Origin: Halomonas sp. ML-15
GTDB taxonomy: Bacteria > Pseudomonadota > Gammaproteobacteria > Pseudomonadales > Halomonadaceae
Reading direction: 5' to 3'
Assembly (NCBI RefSeq): GCF_014779595.1
Contig: NZ_JACXZT010000019.1
Coordinates: 1,023,808-1,087,807 of the forward strand
DNA length: 64,000 nt
The notes under the pieces were generated by a model. It was not told the DNA's origin and did no database searches. It saw only the letters and a list, made by a program, of their open reading frames with translations. Position numbers and translations under genes: made by a program. The number at the start of each line of letters is the position of its first letter. Within the stretch, counting starts at the first letter, position 1. This document shows positions 45,677 through 54,671 of this stretch, one piece after another.

Positions 45677-47731
45677 TCAACCGTGATTGAGCAGCGAGGG
45701 GGCAGCCTGCACGCGCGTCAGGAAGTCCACGACCGGCTCGGGACGCGCCAGATGATAGCCCTGGACCAGATCGACGCCTTGTCGGCTAAGATACTCCAGC
45801 TGGAACGGGGTCTCCACGCCTTCGGCAACCAGCTTGAGTCCCAGCGTCTTGGCCAGAGCGATAATCGATCTGGCCAATGGCGCATCCTCGGCCTGCTGCA
45901 GGACATCGATGAACACCTTGTCGAGCTTGACTTCATCGACACGAAAATCCTGCAGATAGCGTAGCGATGAGTAGCCGGTACCGAAGTCATCCAGGGACAG
46001 TTCAACGCCCAGGTCGCGGAGCGCCTTGAGCTGCAGGCTGATGCCGGGGGACAGCAGCAGCGACTCCACCACCTCGAGGGTCAGCCGACCCGGGGCGATG
46101 GCATGTTTGTGCATCAGCCTGGCAATACGTGGCACGAAATCCTCGTCGCGCAGTTGCTGCACCGAGACGTTGACCGACAGACTGAGTGGAGTGTTGGCCA
46201 GCGGGCCGGCCAGCAGCTGTCCGGCCTGTTCCAGTACCCAATTGCCTATCGAGCGGATCAGGCCGCTGCGCTCGGCCTCGTGGATAAAGACTCCGGGGCT
46301 GATCAGGCCCCGCTCTGGATGCTGCCAGCGCAGCAGCACCTCAGCGCCTCTGAGCGTTTCCTGGCGGTCGAACTGCGGCTGCAGGTAGACGCAGAATTGC
46401 TGGCTGCGGACGGCCTCGCGCAGCTCACGCTCGAGGAGGTTCTGCTGCTGCTGCCATGCACTCAGCTCGCTGGCATAGAAGGCCACGAAGTGGCGGGTAT
46501 CATGGCGCGCCTCCTTGAGTGCGAGCTCAGCGCGCTGCAGCAGCTGCTCGACGTTGTCGGAGTGGTCCGGGTAGCTGGCGACGCCAAGCGCGAATTGCAA
46601 CTGGAACGCCTGATTGGCGACCCACCAGGGGTGAGCGTTGAGGGAGCCGAGCAGCTCTGCCAGCAGCTGATGCACCACGTCGCGGCTGGTGTCGGGCATG
46701 ACCAGTATGACTCGGTTGGAGGGCAGGCGCGCCAGGTCGATACCGGGCAGCGACTGGGACATGTAGCGCTGCAAATGCTGGGCGAGCAGGTTCAGTGCTT
46801 CGTCGCCGCCGCGCTGACCAAGGGTTTCATTGATCTGGCTGAGTCCACCAATTCGCAGTACCCCAAGATGAAAGCGGCCGGCCTCGAGGTGGCGTTCCAA
46901 TCGGGTGTCCAGCCCCCTGAGGGTCGGCAGGCCGGTCACGTCGTCGTGGTGCAGATAGCGGTACAGGTCCTGTTCCGCCTCACGGCGCCTCAGCGACTCG
47001 GAAAACTGTGAAATCAGCCCCGAAACGGCCAGTAGACAGCTGACCTCTTCGGCATGCCAGCGCCGTGGGGTCGGGGACTCGCAGCACAGGATGCCGCGCA
47101 GCTCGCCGCCGACGAAGACGCCGGCATCGAGCATCGAGACCACCCCGTGCTGTATCAGGTAGTCGTTGAGGCAGACCAGCCGCGGGTCCTGCTGCGCTTC
47201 GCCGCTGACCAGACTGGGGGAGTCGCGCAGCGCCTCCAGATAGCCGTGGAGGTCTTCGATGGGCAGCTGCTCGCCAACCTGAGTGTCATCGAGACTGGCT
47301 TCGCAGGTCATGCTTTCATCGTCCAGCAGCCAGATGCTGACCCGCGATACGTTCATCAGTCGTGTCGTGGAGATCAGAACGCTGGTGTAGAAGTCGCTGT
47401 CTCCAGCCTCCTGCTGGAGGTCGCGCAGTTCGTGCCAGGCCTGCTGCTGGGCGAGCAGGCGCTGGCGTGAGTCATGCAGTTCGCGCTCCAGGCGGCGATG
47501 CTCCTCGCGCTGGCGGCCGAGCTCACGGACAAGCAGCAGCGATCCGGCGAACAGCACCGTCGCGCCGCCGGCTAGCCAGGCCAGGCCGGTGCCCATGCCC
47601 ATGTGACGCGAAACCTGCCAGCTGATGACCAGGATGAGCGCTACGCCGACACCGAGGGCACCCGACAGCAGGCCCATCAGACGGCGCTGGGTCAGTGGGC
47701 TTGGGCTGCGGTGATTGGGGTGATCGGGCAT
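45677..47731 (-). CDS. GAF-GGDEF(degenerate)-EAL cyclic-di-GMP phosphodiesterase
   Basis: The 684-residue protein has two N-terminal membrane helices (LMGLLSGALGVGVALILVISW and GLAWLAGGATVLFAGSLLLV), a GAF-like domain (about 100-230, SVLISTTRLMNVSRVSIWLLDD) and a GGDEF-fold domain. In the latter the signature is replaced by RLPSNRVILV, so it cannot make cyclic-di-GMP. An EAL domain follows with GAEVLLRWQHP, NVSVQQL, DDFGTGYSSL, KLDKVFID and AEGVET intact, so hydrolysis of cyclic-di-GMP is expected. I used the second Met (47731), seven bases after AGGA. It lies 67 bp after the globin gene and is probably in that operon or has its own promoter. Confidence 0.88.
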   Translation of the reverse strand: MPDHPNHRSPSPLTQRRLMGLLSGALGVGVALILVISWQVSRHMGMGTGLAWLAGGATVLFAGSLLLVRELGRQREEHRRLERELHDSRQRLLAQQQAWHELRDLQQEAGDSDFYTSVLISTTRLMNVSRVSIWLLDDESMTCEASLDDTQVGEQLPIEDLHGYLEALRDSPSLVSGEAQQDPRLVCLNDYLIQHGVVSMLDAGVFVGGELRGILCCESPTPRRWHAEEVSCLLAVSGLISQFSESLRRREAEQDLYRYLHHDDVTGLPTLRGLDTRLERHLEAGRFHLGVLRIGGLSQINETLGQRGGDEALNLLAQHLQRYMSQSLPGIDLARLPSNRVILVMPDTSRDVVHQLLAELLGSLNAHPWWVANQAFQLQFALGVASYPDHSDNVEQLLQRAELALKEARHDTRHFVAFYASELSAWQQQQNLLERELREAVRSQQFCVYLQPQFDRQETLRGAEVLLRWQHPERGLISPGVFIHEAERSGLIRSIGNWVLEQAGQLLAGPLANTPLSLSVNVSVQQLRDEDFVPRIARLMHKHAIAPGRLTLEVVESLLLSPGISLQLKALRDLGVELSLDDFGTGYSSLRYLQDFRVDEVKLDKVFIDVLQQAEDAPLARSIIALAKTLGLKLVAEGVETPFQLEYLSRQGVDLVQGYHLARPEPVVDFLTRVQAAPSLLNHG

Positions 47732-47798
47732 GTGCATCCTGGAACGACCTGCGTTGAGGCGCTTTCAGTGTAGTCAGCAGCAGACAGCCGCGCTTCAA

Positions 47799-48242
47799 CT
47801 ATTGCAGGCGCATGATCTCGCCATGTAGCGGCGTCAGGCGCGCATACAATCGGTTGCGGGTTTGCAGCGACAGGCCCTCGTCGATCATGGCGGCATCGAG
47901 ATGCTCCACGAGTCGATTGAAGTGGCTGTTATCGAGCCCCATATGCTGGTGTGCACGGTCCATGGGAGGCCCCTGGTAGTCACAGGGACCATCGCTAATA
48001 TCGCATAGCTGCTGCTCCAGCGAGGCCACGAAGAGGTCGATATTGGTGTTGGCGAAGAAGCCAACAATGTGCGAATCATCGGCAATCCGATACATCAGAT
48101 TTTCCACCACCGCTGAAATGCCTGATTCGCCACCCAAGTCGGCATAAAGGGGGGGAGAGGATTGGCGAAGCGTGCAGCCGGCGGCCATCAGCATGGCGCT
48201 TGAAAGGACGGCTATCAGCATGATGCGAGAGCGGTGTAGCAA
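47799..48242 (-). CDS. Lipoprotein truncated haemoglobin (group I, TrHbN-like)
   Basis: The 147-residue protein combines a lipoprotein signal (lipobox LMAAGC, Cys23) with a 2/2 globin. The globin shows Tyr51 at the B10 position, Phe62-Phe63 at CD1 and His98 as the probable proximal haem ligand in RAHQHMGL, aligned by eye with M. tuberculosis TrHbN. Two cysteines (Cys80 in QQLC and Cys87 in DGPCDYQG) could form a disulphide in the periplasm. The likely start is a TTG at 48240-48242 with GGAG seven bases upstream. The protein would be anchored facing the periplasm, unusual for a globin. It is the fourth gene of a tight operon. Confidence 0.85.
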   Translation of the reverse strand: MLHRSRIMLIAVLSSAMLMAAGCTLRQSSPPLYADLGGESGISAVVENLMYRIADDSHIVGFFANTNIDLFVASLEQQLCDISDGPCDYQGPPMDRAHQHMGLDNSHFNRLVEHLDAAMIDEGLSLQTRNRLYARLTPLHGEIMRLQ

Positions 48243-48253
48243 GCTGTTTCTCC

Positions 48254-49114
48254 TCAGAAAGCGAGCTGAAGCGAGAGATACCCGCCGCGCTGATCATTGA
48301 GACCTGCAATTGAGCCCAGCTCCAGCCAGGCAGCCGTGACTGATACCTGCTTGGTGAAGAAGTAGGCGCTGTAAAGGCTCTGCCAGTCGTCCTCTGCGGC
48401 GAAAGAGAGATTGTCGGGTTTCTGTCGGTATTCCGTACCGATGATCCAGCTGGGCGTGATAAAGAGTCCCACTGCCCCCTCGACGAGCAGCGAGGCTGAG
48501 TCTTTCTGATCCCCGCCGTAGCCAAGCAGTCCTCCCTGATTGGCGGCGGAGTGCCTGAGCGTGAGGTTGGTCACCAGGTTGCGACCGGCAATGGCGGAAA
48601 ACCATAGCTTGCTACCACTCAGATAGATGTCTGTGCCGCGTGTGTCGCTGGCACCGATCGCCCGGGCGAGGTCGCCTTCCTCCAGCCACTTGTGCTGGAG
48701 ACCCAGACTCCAGATGCCCCACGGGTGATAAAGCAGATCGCCGAAGAGTCGCAGTTTTCCTCCAGCGATGTTCTGTTCGAGCTTGCCACCCAGGGTGGTG
48801 AGATCCAGCCGCTGGCGCGCCAGTGACAGCTCCAGACGATCATGCAGATTGAGCCCGACGCCGCCGACGCTCAGGCGATAATCGTTTAACCAGGCACGGG
48901 TTCCCACGGTGGTCAGGCCCACTTCGCCGCTACTGGCTGTGCCGGCAAGCACCGCCCAGGGAGACAGGCCGCCGCCCGCGGCCCCTTCGATCTGACTGAC
49001 GCCGCCAGTGCCGAGCAGGCGGCTGCCGGCCGAGACGTTGAGAGAGAGTGCGGTGAGCAGAGTGGCGCACACGCAGCGCCATAGGGTATATCGAGGTAAG
49101 CGGGTCACTCGCAT
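48254..49114 (-). CDS. DUF3034-like outer-membrane beta-barrel protein
   Basis: The 286-residue protein has a signal peptide (LWRCVCATLLTALSLNVSAGS), then glycine- and aromatic-rich alternating stretches ending in LSLQLAF, with a terminal Phe as in outer-membrane barrels. It fits the DUF3034 family as I remember it (GGVSQIEGAAGGGLSPWAVLAG; IIGTEYRQKPDNLSFAAEDDW). Its function is not known. I used the ATG at 49112-49114, six bases after GGAG, rather than the frame open to 49207, which would run inside the upstream gene. It lies 13 bp after the GGDEF-EAL gene and 11 bp before the globin. Confidence 0.8.
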   Translation of the reverse strand: MRVTRLPRYTLWRCVCATLLTALSLNVSAGSRLLGTGGVSQIEGAAGGGLSPWAVLAGTASSGEVGLTTVGTRAWLNDYRLSVGGVGLNLHDRLELSLARQRLDLTTLGGKLEQNIAGGKLRLFGDLLYHPWGIWSLGLQHKWLEEGDLARAIGASDTRGTDIYLSGSKLWFSAIAGRNLVTNLTLRHSAANQGGLLGYGGDQKDSASLLVEGAVGLFITPSWIIGTEYRQKPDNLSFAAEDDWQSLYSAYFFTKQVSVTAAWLELGSIAGLNDQRGGYLSLQLAF

Positions 49115-49127
49115 CACTGTCTCCAGT

Positions 49128-51416
49128 TTACGCCAAGCCGAGGATGTCGCGGGGGTGATAGTGATCGAGCCAGGCGGCGACCTCATGACCCGGGAGCGGT
49201 TTGGCAATCAAATAGCCCTGCAGCTCGTCGCAGCCGAACTCGCGCAGCATGGCAGCGATGGCAGCGGTTTCCACTCCCTCGGCGACGACACTTAGCCCCA
49301 GGCGATGCCCTAGATCAATGGTCGAGCGCACGATGACCACGTCGTCTGGCTGCGTATCCAGCGACATGACGAATGACTTGTCGATCTTCAAGGCGGCCAC
49401 GGGGAGCTGCTTGAGCTGCGCCAACGATGAATAGCCAGTGCCGAAATCATCGATTGCCACCGTAAGACCCGCCTGTCGAAGCTCGGACAGACAGCGGTGG
49501 GCAAGCGCGGGGTCCTGCATCACGGCACTCTCCGTCACTTCCAGACTCAGCTGCTCGACGTTGAGGTCGTAATGCGCCAGCACGCTGAGCAGATGCTGTC
49601 CAAGCTGTGGATCAATAACGTCCTCGGCAGACAGATTGATGGCTACCGAGTGAGTCTGCCCGTTGCTGCGCCATTCGGCGAGCTGGCGACACACGCTGTC
49701 AATCATCCAGCGGGTGAGCAGGCGGATGTTGCCCGACCGCTCGGCCAGGGTGATGAACTCGTCTGGGGGAATGAATCCAAGACTGGGATGCTGCCAGCGC
49801 ATGAGCGCTTCGAACTGACTCACTTTTCCGGTGCTGGCTTCGATCTTGGGCTGATAGGCCATCCACAGCTGGGAATCCCTGGCTGCCTCCTGCAAGTCCC
49901 GTATTAATCGCAGCTGGCGAACATGCTGCTCGTCCTGTCCGGGCTGGTAGCGCTGCCAGGCGCTGCGCTGACGACGTGCTGTCTCGAGGGCGATGTCGGC
50001 GCGTCGCAGCAGCAAGTGAGGATCTTCACCGTGGGCGGGGCTATGCGACTCCCCGGCGGTGAGTGATGGGCGAAACGGTGAAGCATCCAGTTCAATGGGC
50101 TCGCTTAGATCGTTCAGCAGCGTGTCCTGCCAGCCAGCGGGCAGGGCCAGGTTGCGCACCAGCAGCAAGAATTCATCATCACTGAGACGAAAGGCCTGGA
50201 AGTCAGAGGAGGGCAGGTGTGCAAGCCGTTGGGCAAGGGTAATCAGTACCCTATCACCCAGGGCATAGCCGAAGGTGTCGTTGATATCGCCAAATCTTTC
50301 GATAGCCAGGCGCAACAGAGAGAAGGGCTGTCCTTGTCCGATCAGCGCCATGATGCACTCCTGTGCGCTGCTGCGGTTGGGCAAGTCGGTTAACGGGTCG
50401 TGGCGCGAGCGGTGCAGCAGCGCTCGCTCGCGCTCGTCGATATCGGCCTGCATCGACAGCAAGGTGCCGGCCAGCAGGCCGGTTTCGCCCCGAGGGGAGA
50501 CGTCAATCGTCTCGAGGCGCTGGCCAAGACCTATGCGTCGAGCAGCATCGCTCAGCCGCGTCAGTGGCAGGCTCATGCTGCGGGCGCTCCAGGCCGCAGC
50601 AGCGGTGGTCAGCAGCAGGATCAAGCCGACGATGGCTAATAGCTGCCACTGCAGGTCGCGATAGGCGGCCAAGAGACTCTCTCGCGACACTTGCACCAGG
50701 GCGAGGGTCTGCTGTGGGCCGGCCAGATTGAGGGCCAGTTCGCGGGTCAGATAGTTGGGGTCGTCCGCGATGTCGATCGGCGTGGTTCGGTCGGTCAGGT
50801 CACGCCGCGAACTGACAAGATAGAAGGGGGTGTCTCCGCTTGGCTGGGCGACAACGCTGATGTCCAGGCGGGTAAGATTATGAATCTCTTCGACCAGCGC
50901 CTCATCGATCAAGAAGCCCATGCCCACCCAGCCGATCAGGTTTGGCGCGCGGACCGGGAGCAGCACGAATTCATAGGGTTGCCCGGCTTCGACGATGACA
51001 TCAACCCCCGCCCCTTGCTGCTGCGCCTGCTCCAGCAAGTCGGTAAACGGTAGCGTGCTTCCGGCAGGGTGGTGGCTGCTGGCCAGCAAGGTGTCTGAGA
51101 GGTCGCTGAGGAGGACCATATCGGCGCCGGCGCGATCGCCGTGGTTGGCCAATACCGTGCGCAGCGTATCGGTATCCTGAGTGGCCACGGCGCTCTTGAA
51201 CCCGAAGTCATCGGCCAGGATCGCCACGTTGCTACGCAACTGCTGGCCGCGCTCATCGAGGATCTGCTGCAGTACGTTTACGCCTACTTCCAGGTCATGC
51301 TCACCTTTGGCAAGGGCATCCTGATAGACCACTCGCATAAAGGCGCCACCGGTTACGGTGAGTGAAAACACCACTACGAGCAACATTACACTGAGCAGGC
51401 GGCCTCGAAAGCTCAC
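49128..51416 (-). CDS. Membrane sensor GGDEF-EAL protein
   Basis: The 762-residue protein has an N-terminal helix (about 7-27), a periplasmic sensor of about 225 residues (dCache-like, ending near 255), a second helix (258-278), HAMP (280-335), a GGDEF-fold domain and EAL. The GGDEF signature is SDDEF (412-416): the first Gly is Ser and the second Asp, so cyclase activity is doubtful. The EAL domain is intact (EAL 536-538, NLSAEDV, DDFGTGYSSL, KIDKSFV, AEGVET), so phosphodiesterase activity is likely. It would read a periplasmic signal, perhaps from its operon partners. The start is a GTG with a weak ribosome site; a start ten residues later is possible. Confidence 0.88.
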   Translation of the reverse strand: MSFRGRLLSVMLLVVVFSLTVTGGAFMRVVYQDALAKGEHDLEVGVNVLQQILDERGQQLRSNVAILADDFGFKSAVATQDTDTLRTVLANHGDRAGADMVLLSDLSDTLLASSHHPAGSTLPFTDLLEQAQQQGAGVDVIVEAGQPYEFVLLPVRAPNLIGWVGMGFLIDEALVEEIHNLTRLDISVVAQPSGDTPFYLVSSRRDLTDRTTPIDIADDPNYLTRELALNLAGPQQTLALVQVSRESLLAAYRDLQWQLLAIVGLILLLTTAAAAWSARSMSLPLTRLSDAARRIGLGQRLETIDVSPRGETGLLAGTLLSMQADIDERERALLHRSRHDPLTDLPNRSSAQECIMALIGQGQPFSLLRLAIERFGDINDTFGYALGDRVLITLAQRLAHLPSSDFQAFRLSDDEFLLLVRNLALPAGWQDTLLNDLSEPIELDASPFRPSLTAGESHSPAHGEDPHLLLRRADIALETARRQRSAWQRYQPGQDEQHVRQLRLIRDLQEAARDSQLWMAYQPKIEASTGKVSQFEALMRWQHPSLGFIPPDEFITLAERSGNIRLLTRWMIDSVCRQLAEWRSNGQTHSVAINLSAEDVIDPQLGQHLLSVLAHYDLNVEQLSLEVTESAVMQDPALAHRCLSELRQAGLTVAIDDFGTGYSSLAQLKQLPVAALKIDKSFVMSLDTQPDDVVIVRSTIDLGHRLGLSVVAEGVETAAIAAMLREFGCDELQGYLIAKPLPGHEVAAWLDHYHPRDILGLA

Positions 51417-51434
51417 AGCGGCGCCCGCTTGTCG

Positions 51435-52094
51435 TCACTGGGTGGCATCACGGAATCGCTGCTGCAGCGCCGAAGGTTCAGAGGGCGGCGGTGGCGAGGC
51501 TGTCAGGGTGAGGAGAATATCCTGCTGATCTGCGCCGTTAATAGAGAACTCATGCCACTGCTGGTGGCTGTCGTCGAGGCGTGGGTGCCAGACCCTCACG
51601 CGATGCTCGCCGGCCGGCAGGTCGGGCACCTGCCAGCGACCGTCATGCTCGGTCATCCCGACGTGGGTGGCGTCGCTGATCACAATGAAGGCCTGCATAT
51701 GATCATGGATGTTGCAGCCAAGAACCACGACCCCAGCCTGGTCGAAGGTGACGGGAGGCGGCGTATCGCGCAGAAAGAGATTGAGATCGAAGACCTTGGC
51801 CGGTGAAAAGGAGTAGACGTGGTGGCGGGTACTGTCCTGGTTTGGGAAGCGAATACGGCTGTCGACCGGCACGGCCGAGACATGCGGGTGAAACGCAGCG
51901 TCGCGCTGGATGATGTCGTCGTCGACGCCTGGCCGGCCCGGCGCTCCGCTAACGTGGACTTCTATCACCGCATTGGGCAACAACTCGCCGTTATCGGCAT
52001 CCCTGACGGTGAGCAGTGTGGCCCCGGCGGGGCTGGACAGCAGAAGAGTCGTGAATATCACTGCTAACCGCTGGGATATGAAAGCAGAGCGCAT
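51435..52094 (-). CDS. Periplasmic cupredoxin-like 'methylamine utilization' family protein
   Basis: The 219-residue exported protein (signal peptide ending SSPAGA) has a cupredoxin fold. Ligands for a type 1 copper site are visible: His91 or His92 in TRHHVYSF, then Cys127, His130 and Met133 in LGCNIHDHMQAF. A carboxypeptidase-regulatory-like beta-sandwich follows (MTEHDGRWQVPDLPAGEHRVRVWHP). Such proteins are often annotated as methylamine utilization proteins, but no methylamine dehydrogenase genes are here. It is the first gene of the operon and lies 18 bp before the GGDEF-EAL gene. It may sense or carry electrons or copper; this is inference. Confidence 0.85.
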   Translation of the reverse strand: MRSAFISQRLAVIFTTLLLSSPAGATLLTVRDADNGELLPNAVIEVHVSGAPGRPGVDDDIIQRDAAFHPHVSAVPVDSRIRFPNQDSTRHHVYSFSPAKVFDLNLFLRDTPPPVTFDQAGVVVLGCNIHDHMQAFIVISDATHVGMTEHDGRWQVPDLPAGEHRVRVWHPRLDDSHQQWHEFSINGADQQDILLTLTASPPPPSEPSALQQRFRDATQ

Positions 52095-52175
52095 GGCGAA
52101 TTGCCCCGGTCAGCAGAATGTATGAATTGAACAGCGATGGTGGTGTATTGCCTGTGTGCTGTCACCCTCTGCGGC

Positions 52176-52769
52176 TTAACGCTGTATCCACCAATGACGT
52201 TTCCAGGCGCGCATCACTCGCTCGGGGTACCAGGTCTCACCGCGACTACCGTTATAGCGCGCCAGGGCACGGGTCAGGTCGCCTCGCTCCACCGCCAGGT
52301 AGTGGGCGAGGATGGTGCAGCCATAGCGCAGGTTGAGCAGGGGATCGAACAGGTCGTCGGCCGGGCGCCCCAGTTCGTTTATCCAGAATGGCATGATCTG
52401 CATTAGCCCCTGGGCGCCGGCGGAAGAGACCGCCTGCTTCTGAAAGACGCTTTCGACCTGGATCACCGCCAGTACGATCTCGGGGGCTAGACCGGCCAGT
52501 CGCGCCTCCTGGTAGATGCGCTCGAGCAGCAGCCCACGGGTCTCAGGATCGGGAACGAAGCGCGCCAGACGCGGCTCCATGGCGCTACGCCACTGGCGGG
52601 AAGCCCATATCTGGGCTGCGCTGGGTGCCTCTTCGAGCACACCGTCGAGCGTCGCGCGCAGCCCTGGGGTGACGGCATGGCGCTGCTCGGCCAGCGTCGC
52701 CGGGGCCGAGCTATACAGCGCAACCGCCAACAGGGCGGCTGCGGCGGGGTTAGCCCGTGACCTTCTCAC
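52176..52769 (-). CDS. Lytic transglycosylase with SLT domain
   Basis: The 197-residue exported protein has a signal sequence ([26 protein letters not shown]) and a C-terminal SLT domain with the catalytic Glu in [26 protein letters not shown], then [19 protein letters not shown] and the typical ARYNGSRG. It cleaves peptidoglycan glycan strands, giving anhydro-muropeptides. The likely start is a GTG at 52769, inside the proS 3' end (20-bp overlap), because it gives a proper signal peptide. The frame is open further upstream, but that part is antisense-free proS sequence read out of frame. AmpG, about 8 kb away, would import its products. Confidence 0.85.
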   Translation of the reverse strand: MRRSRANPAAAALLAVALYSSAPATLAEQRHAVTPGLRATLDGVLEEAPSAAQIWASRQWRSAMEPRLARFVPDPETRGLLLERIYQEARLAGLAPEIVLAVIQVESVFQKQAVSSAGAQGLMQIMPFWINELGRPADDLFDPLLNLRYGCTILAHYLAVERGDLTRALARYNGSRGETWYPERVMRAWKRHWWIQR

Positions 52770-54471
52770 GCAGAAAGTCGACGATCTGTTCGGCAGGCAC
52801 CATGGTCGGTGCGTCGTCACGGCGGCCCTTGTACTCCAGCTCGCCGTTGTCGAGGCTGCGGTCACCGATCACCAGCCGGTGGGGGATGCCGATCAGCTCC
52901 TGATCGGCAAACTTGACCCCGGGGCGGGTGTCGCGGTCGTCGAGCAGTACGTCGAGGCCGGCAGCACGCAGTTCGGCGTAGAGGCGTTCACTGGTCTCGC
53001 GGACGCGTTCTGACTTGTGGGCGTTCATCGGCACCAGCATCACCTCGAAGGGGGCGATGGCGTCGGGCCAGATGATGCCGCCGGCGTCGTGGTTCTGTTC
53101 GATGGCCGAGGCCACCACGCGGGTCACGCCGATGCCGTAGCAGCCCATCCACGGATGAGCTGCCTTGCCGTTGGCGTCGAGCACGGTGGCGTTCATCGCC
53201 TCGGAGTACTTCTTGCCGAGCTGGAAGACGTGGCCTACCTCGATGCCGCGCTTGATGGCCAGCTCGCCCTTGCCGTTCGGCGAGGGGTCGCCCTCCACCA
53301 CGTTACGCAGGTCGGCCACCTTGGGCAGTGCCACGTCGCGTTCCCAGTTGATGCCGAAGTAGTGCTTGCCGTCGATATTGGCGCCGGCACCGAAGTCGCT
53401 CATCAGCGCCACCGAGCGGTCGATGATGATCGGCATATCGAGATTGACCGGACCCAGCGAGCCGGGGCCGGCGCCCACTGCGGCGCGGATCTGCTCTTCC
53501 GTGGCCATGCTCAGCGGGGTGGCTACTTCGGGCAGGTTCTCGGCCTTGATCTCGTTGAGTTCATGGTCGCCGCGTACCAGCAGGGCGATAAGCCCGCCTT
53601 CCGCGGCCTCGACCATCAGCGTCTTGATGGTCTTCTCGATGGGCAGGCCGTGCTGCTCCACCAGGGTGGCGATGGTACGCGCGTTGGGGGTGTCGACCAG
53701 GCGTAGCTCCTCGCTGGGTATGGCACGCTCCGGCTTAGTGCCCAGCGGGGCCGGCAGCGCCTCGGCCTTCTCGATATTGGCGGCATAGTCGGATTCGGTG
53801 GAGAACACGATGGCGTCCTCGCCGGAGTCGGCCAGCACATGGAACTCGTGGGAGCCGGTACCGCCGATCGAGCCGTTGTCGGCCAGTACCGGGCGGAAAT
53901 CGAGGCCCAGGCGGGTGAAGATGCGCACATAGGCGTCGTACATCGCCTGGTAGGTGTCGAGCAGCGAGGCCTCATCGACGTGGAAGGAGTAGGCGTCCTT
54001 CATGATGAATTCACGGGAGCGCATCACCCCGAAGCGCGGCCGAATCTCGTCGCGGAACTTGGTCTGGATCTGGTAGAAGTTGGCCGGCAGCTGCTTGTAG
54101 CTATTGATCTCCTTGCGCACCAGGTCGGTGATCACCTCCTCATGGGTCGGCCCGACGCAGTAGTCGCGCTGGTGGCGATCCTTGAGGCGCAGCAGCTCGG
54201 GGCCGTACTGCTCCCAGCGGCCCGACTCCTGCCACAGTTCGGCGGGCTGCACTGCCGGCATCAGCACCTCCTGGGCGCCGGCGCGATCCATCTCCTCGCG
54301 CACGATACGCTCGACCTTGCGCAGGGTGCGCAGTCCCAGCGGCAGCCAGGTATAGAGGCCGGAGGTAAGGCGGCGGATCATGCCGGCGCGCAGCATCAGC
54401 TGATGGCTGATCACTTCGGCGTCGGCGGGGGTTTCCTTGAGGGTCGAGAGCAGCAGTTGGGTGGCGCGCAT
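52750..54471 (-). CDS. proS: Prolyl-tRNA synthetase
   Basis: The 573-residue class II synthetase charges tRNA-Pro. It shows [24 protein letters not shown] at the N-terminus, motif 2 ([28 protein letters not shown]), an inserted editing (INS) domain (about residues 230-400, with [14 protein letters not shown]) that removes mischarged Ala, motif 3 and the anticodon-binding domain ([36 protein letters not shown]). Length matches E. coli (572). The frame is open upstream to 54675, but the ATG at 54469-54471 ([13 protein letters not shown]) is the family start. Confidence 0.96.
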   Translation of the reverse strand: MRATQLLLSTLKETPADAEVISHQLMLRAGMIRRLTSGLYTWLPLGLRTLRKVERIVREEMDRAGAQEVLMPAVQPAELWQESGRWEQYGPELLRLKDRHQRDYCVGPTHEEVITDLVRKEINSYKQLPANFYQIQTKFRDEIRPRFGVMRSREFIMKDAYSFHVDEASLLDTYQAMYDAYVRIFTRLGLDFRPVLADNGSIGGTGSHEFHVLADSGEDAIVFSTESDYAANIEKAEALPAPLGTKPERAIPSEELRLVDTPNARTIATLVEQHGLPIEKTIKTLMVEAAEGGLIALLVRGDHELNEIKAENLPEVATPLSMATEEQIRAAVGAGPGSLGPVNLDMPIIIDRSVALMSDFGAGANIDGKHYFGINWERDVALPKVADLRNVVEGDPSPNGKGELAIKRGIEVGHVFQLGKKYSEAMNATVLDANGKAAHPWMGCYGIGVTRVVASAIEQNHDAGGIIWPDAIAPFEVMLVPMNAHKSERVRETSERLYAELRAAGLDVLLDDRDTRPGVKFADQELIGIPHRLVIGDRSLDNGELEYKGRRDDAPTMVPAEQIVDFLREKVTG

Positions 54472-54671
54472 GGGTCCGGCGTTTCCTTCCAGCATGGGGC
54501 GTGACATGAGTCGGCGTGCCGCGGTGGCGGCGTTTGGGGCATTGTACGGCCAACCGTGAGTGGCGGCAAAAGGCCCTGTCGACGGAGCAGCCCCGAGTGA
54601 TGCCGCCAGGGCCCCCTCGTCCGTATGCTCCTTCTCAACCTGTACTCGGTGCCACTCATCAGCATAGGGAA

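Noticed and set aside
51435-52094. Methylamine utilization pathway
   Set aside because: The family label comes from distant similarity of the cupredoxin protein; none of the methylamine dehydrogenase or amicyanin pathway genes are present.
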